Shown piece after piece: positions 62,079-64,000 of a DNA stretch of 64,000 bases. The translations under genes were made by a program, and so were the position numbers. The notes under the pieces were generated by a model. That model ran no database searches, had not been told where the DNA came from, and saw only the letters and a list, made by a program, of their open reading frames with translations. The stretch spans positions 19,112-83,111 of the forward strand of contig CAJJDN010000041.1 in NCBI GenBank assembly GCA_905182985.1, read 5' to 3'. Position 1 is the stretch's first letter; the number at the start of each line of letters is the position of its first letter. Origin of the DNA: Paramecium sonneborni (lineage: Eukaryota; Ciliophora; Oligohymenophorea; Peniculida; Parameciidae).

Positions 62079-64000
62079 TCACGGTAGGATATCCTACTTC
62101 TCAATGTTTGTAATGGAAGTAATTGTGAATTCATATTCCTAAATAGAATTTAATAATTACTTGTGTGATTCAAGCGATAATTTAGAAAAACAAATTAGAT
62201 ACATCTTTAATTTACCATAATTTTATTTTATTGATTTCTCCTTTGTTTTCCATTTTATAATTTACTTATTCAAAATTAAAACCAAACAAGAATTTTATTT
62301 AATTTTCTTAACAAGATTTTAGATCTTACTTAAAAACATAATTCTATATTTTTTATAATATATGCTAAGTATTTTTAAAATAAAAGGTTTACAAAGTTTA
62401 ATCCATAACAAAATTAAAATTACTTATATAATGAAAGAAATAGCATGATTTTGTTAATCACTTACATACTATACTGCAGCTAAAAATATTGATATTGAAC
62501 ATAATTAACTGGTTGAAATATCCAAAACATTTAAACTATTTAAAATAAATGGTCTATATTTTAAAGCCAATGATTAATATAATAATAAGCATAATCCTAA
62601 CAAAGAAGCTTTTAATAAGATATTCGTTTCAAAATAAATCATTATAAAAATTACTAAAGTCTTCTTCCAAATTTTAATTTATTCCCAAAAATATGTATTT
62701 TGGTTATATTCATTAAATAAATAACAAATATGTCTCCTAAATTATATTTTTTAAAGTTTTTCCTTTCTAAAATACATTAACATAAGCAAAAACACTGGAA
62801 TAGCTGCACCAACAAAAATTAAACCTGGAAGTATAAATCCGATAATCCATTTAAAATGGGTTTAAGTATTGAATAGTAATGATACATTTCCTTAAATAAA
62901 ATCAATATTTGAAATTTTTCTTATAGCTAATAATGAACAAAAGCTAACTTAATTATTACAATATACTTTTTGATTAAAGTTGAATTATTCGAGAGATATA
63001 AATATAGAATGGTGTTAGTTACTACACTCATTCTAAATTTAAGTTTTTTGAATATGGAATAAAGTTTATTAGCTAGTACAAAGAATATGAATAAAAAGAG
63101 TATTATAATTATCATAGTGATTATTCTTGAGTATACAATATTTGTATTTATTTGTGAAGATAAATAGCAATCTAAACTATAAGCTAAGACAAAAGAAGAA
63201 TTGCTTGCTGATTCGAAAAATGTGTTTGAAAAAGAAAAATTAATGTTGAAGCTGTAAATAAGAGAAAATAACCATAAATAATTAAGTAGCATTTTAATTA
63301 AGAAACTTTAATGATCTAAGTATTAATAATTAAAAAGATACCTTAATTAAGTTTGAAAATAATTCCTCTAAATTTTTATTTTAAACTCAAAGAAGAGTAT
63401 AATAAGTTCGTTTTTTCAATACTTCTCACTGATAAAAAAATTGAAAGAAATGACCTAGATAGGATTTTAATTTTATACCATAAAGTAACAAATATAAAAA
63501 GTATAAGATTAATTGATAATTTTGGACATATTTCACATTGATTATTTGTAAGACTTTTATAATGCTCTCCAAATCCTCTAATATTATAAATATCACATTC
63601 TTCACATAATCCACCAATATGACCTTTAAGACATAATTAATCTCCAACTTCCCAACCTCCCTAACAAAATATTTAATTTTTAAAACATTGTTCTGTTTAA
63701 TCAGAAAAATAATCTGGCCTCCAATAACCAGGATTTAAGCTAATTAAATTAGATGTAATATTTTAAAATTTTACATTATCGAAAATTGAGCATTTGGTTG
63801 CATTATAAATTACAGAATAATATCCTTAAATTGATTAACACTTTTAACAACCTTTTTCAACATAATATTCTCCTAATTGACATAAATAACTTTTAGCATA
63901 AATTATGTATCTTAATTGTTTATAGCTAGATCGAAAAATACAATCAATTTATATTTGTAATTATTTATTATAATCTAAATATGGGTCTATTTGGAATATT
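62079..64000 (-). CDS. cysteine-rich multi-pass membrane protein, 3' part
   Basis: The gene runs off the right edge; its 5' end is outside. The visible part begins with a Cys-rich ectodomain (CQLGEYYVEKGCQKCQSIQG, PGYWRPDYFSDQTEQC, GHIGGLCEECDIYNIRGFGE). Several TM segments follow (MLLNYLWLFSLIYSFNINFS, IITMIIIILFLFIFFVLANK, WIIGFILPGLIFVGAAIPVF) with the motif HICYLFNEYNQNTYFWEQIK between TMs, then a cytosolic tail ending EYEFTITSITNIEKQDILP at TGA 62079-62081. This order (Cys-rich furin/EGF-like repeats, then 7 or so TMs) is that of a large paralogous Paramecium family of unknown function. Introns of about 23-26 nt are visible near 63450, 63330 and 62960. Confidence 0.8.

Noticed and set aside
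62084..62097. 14-bp palindrome GTAGGATATCCTAC
   Set aside because: It lies inside the last codons of the Cys-rich membrane protein gene and is short enough to be chance.

Overview
The window looks like macronuclear DNA of a ciliate of the Paramecium type. The sequence is very AT-rich. Conserved proteins read through only if TAA and TAG mean glutamine and TGA is the sole stop. For example, the SYF1-like gene has TAA exactly where animal XAB2 has the Gln of its SLPVTQ/ALPITQ motif. Genes are broken by tiny introns (about 19-37 nt, mostly 23-30, GTA...TAG), a Paramecium hallmark. Gene ends are packed very closely: convergent stop codons lie 12-58 nt apart at several places. I see no telomere repeat, rRNA, tRNA, CRISPR array or intact transposon. 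With this code an ORF search using standard stops shows only fragments, so nearly all genes below were rebuilt by hand; junctions were checked by reading frame and by divisibility of exon totals.

Layout. 0-9.7 kb: a possible broken fragment, a TMBIM/Bax-inhibitor membrane protein, a TPR-repeat gene with introns repeated at the same site in most repeats, a membrane-anchored RING-H2 ubiquitin ligase, and unknown genes. 9.8-24.7 kb: a large polytopic membrane protein, splicing factor SYF1/XAB2, a long unknown gene, translation initiation factor eIF3a, an unknown Q-rich protein, and splicing factor PRL1/Prp46. SYF1 and PRL1 both belong to the Prp19-associated spliceosome group. 24.7-35.5 kb: a six-TM K+ channel with a cyclic-nucleotide-binding-like domain and a zinc-knuckle-like motif, a DNAJB6-type chaperone, complex I subunit NDUFS8, and a giant TMC/PAS-type membrane sensor protein.

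35.5-46 kb: a 21-bp perfect hairpin, a MORN-repeat protein, an FAHD1-type hydrolase, a decayed protein kinase, several small genes, a leucine-rich-repeat/coiled-coil protein and an EF-hand-like protein. 46-59.3 kb: coiled-coil proteins, a Mei2-like RNA-binding protein, an LRRC43-like protein, a protein kinase and a P/Q-repeat coiled-coil protein. Several of these could be ciliary. 59.5-64 kb: a membralin homologue, a cyclin-H-like protein, and the 3' part of a cysteine-rich multi-pass membrane protein of a large Paramecium family that runs off the window end.

Genes appear independently transcribed, with no operons; functional grouping is not evident beyond chance neighbours. Names rest on recalled family motifs, not searches. 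Exact starts and some exon joins remain uncertain where stated.
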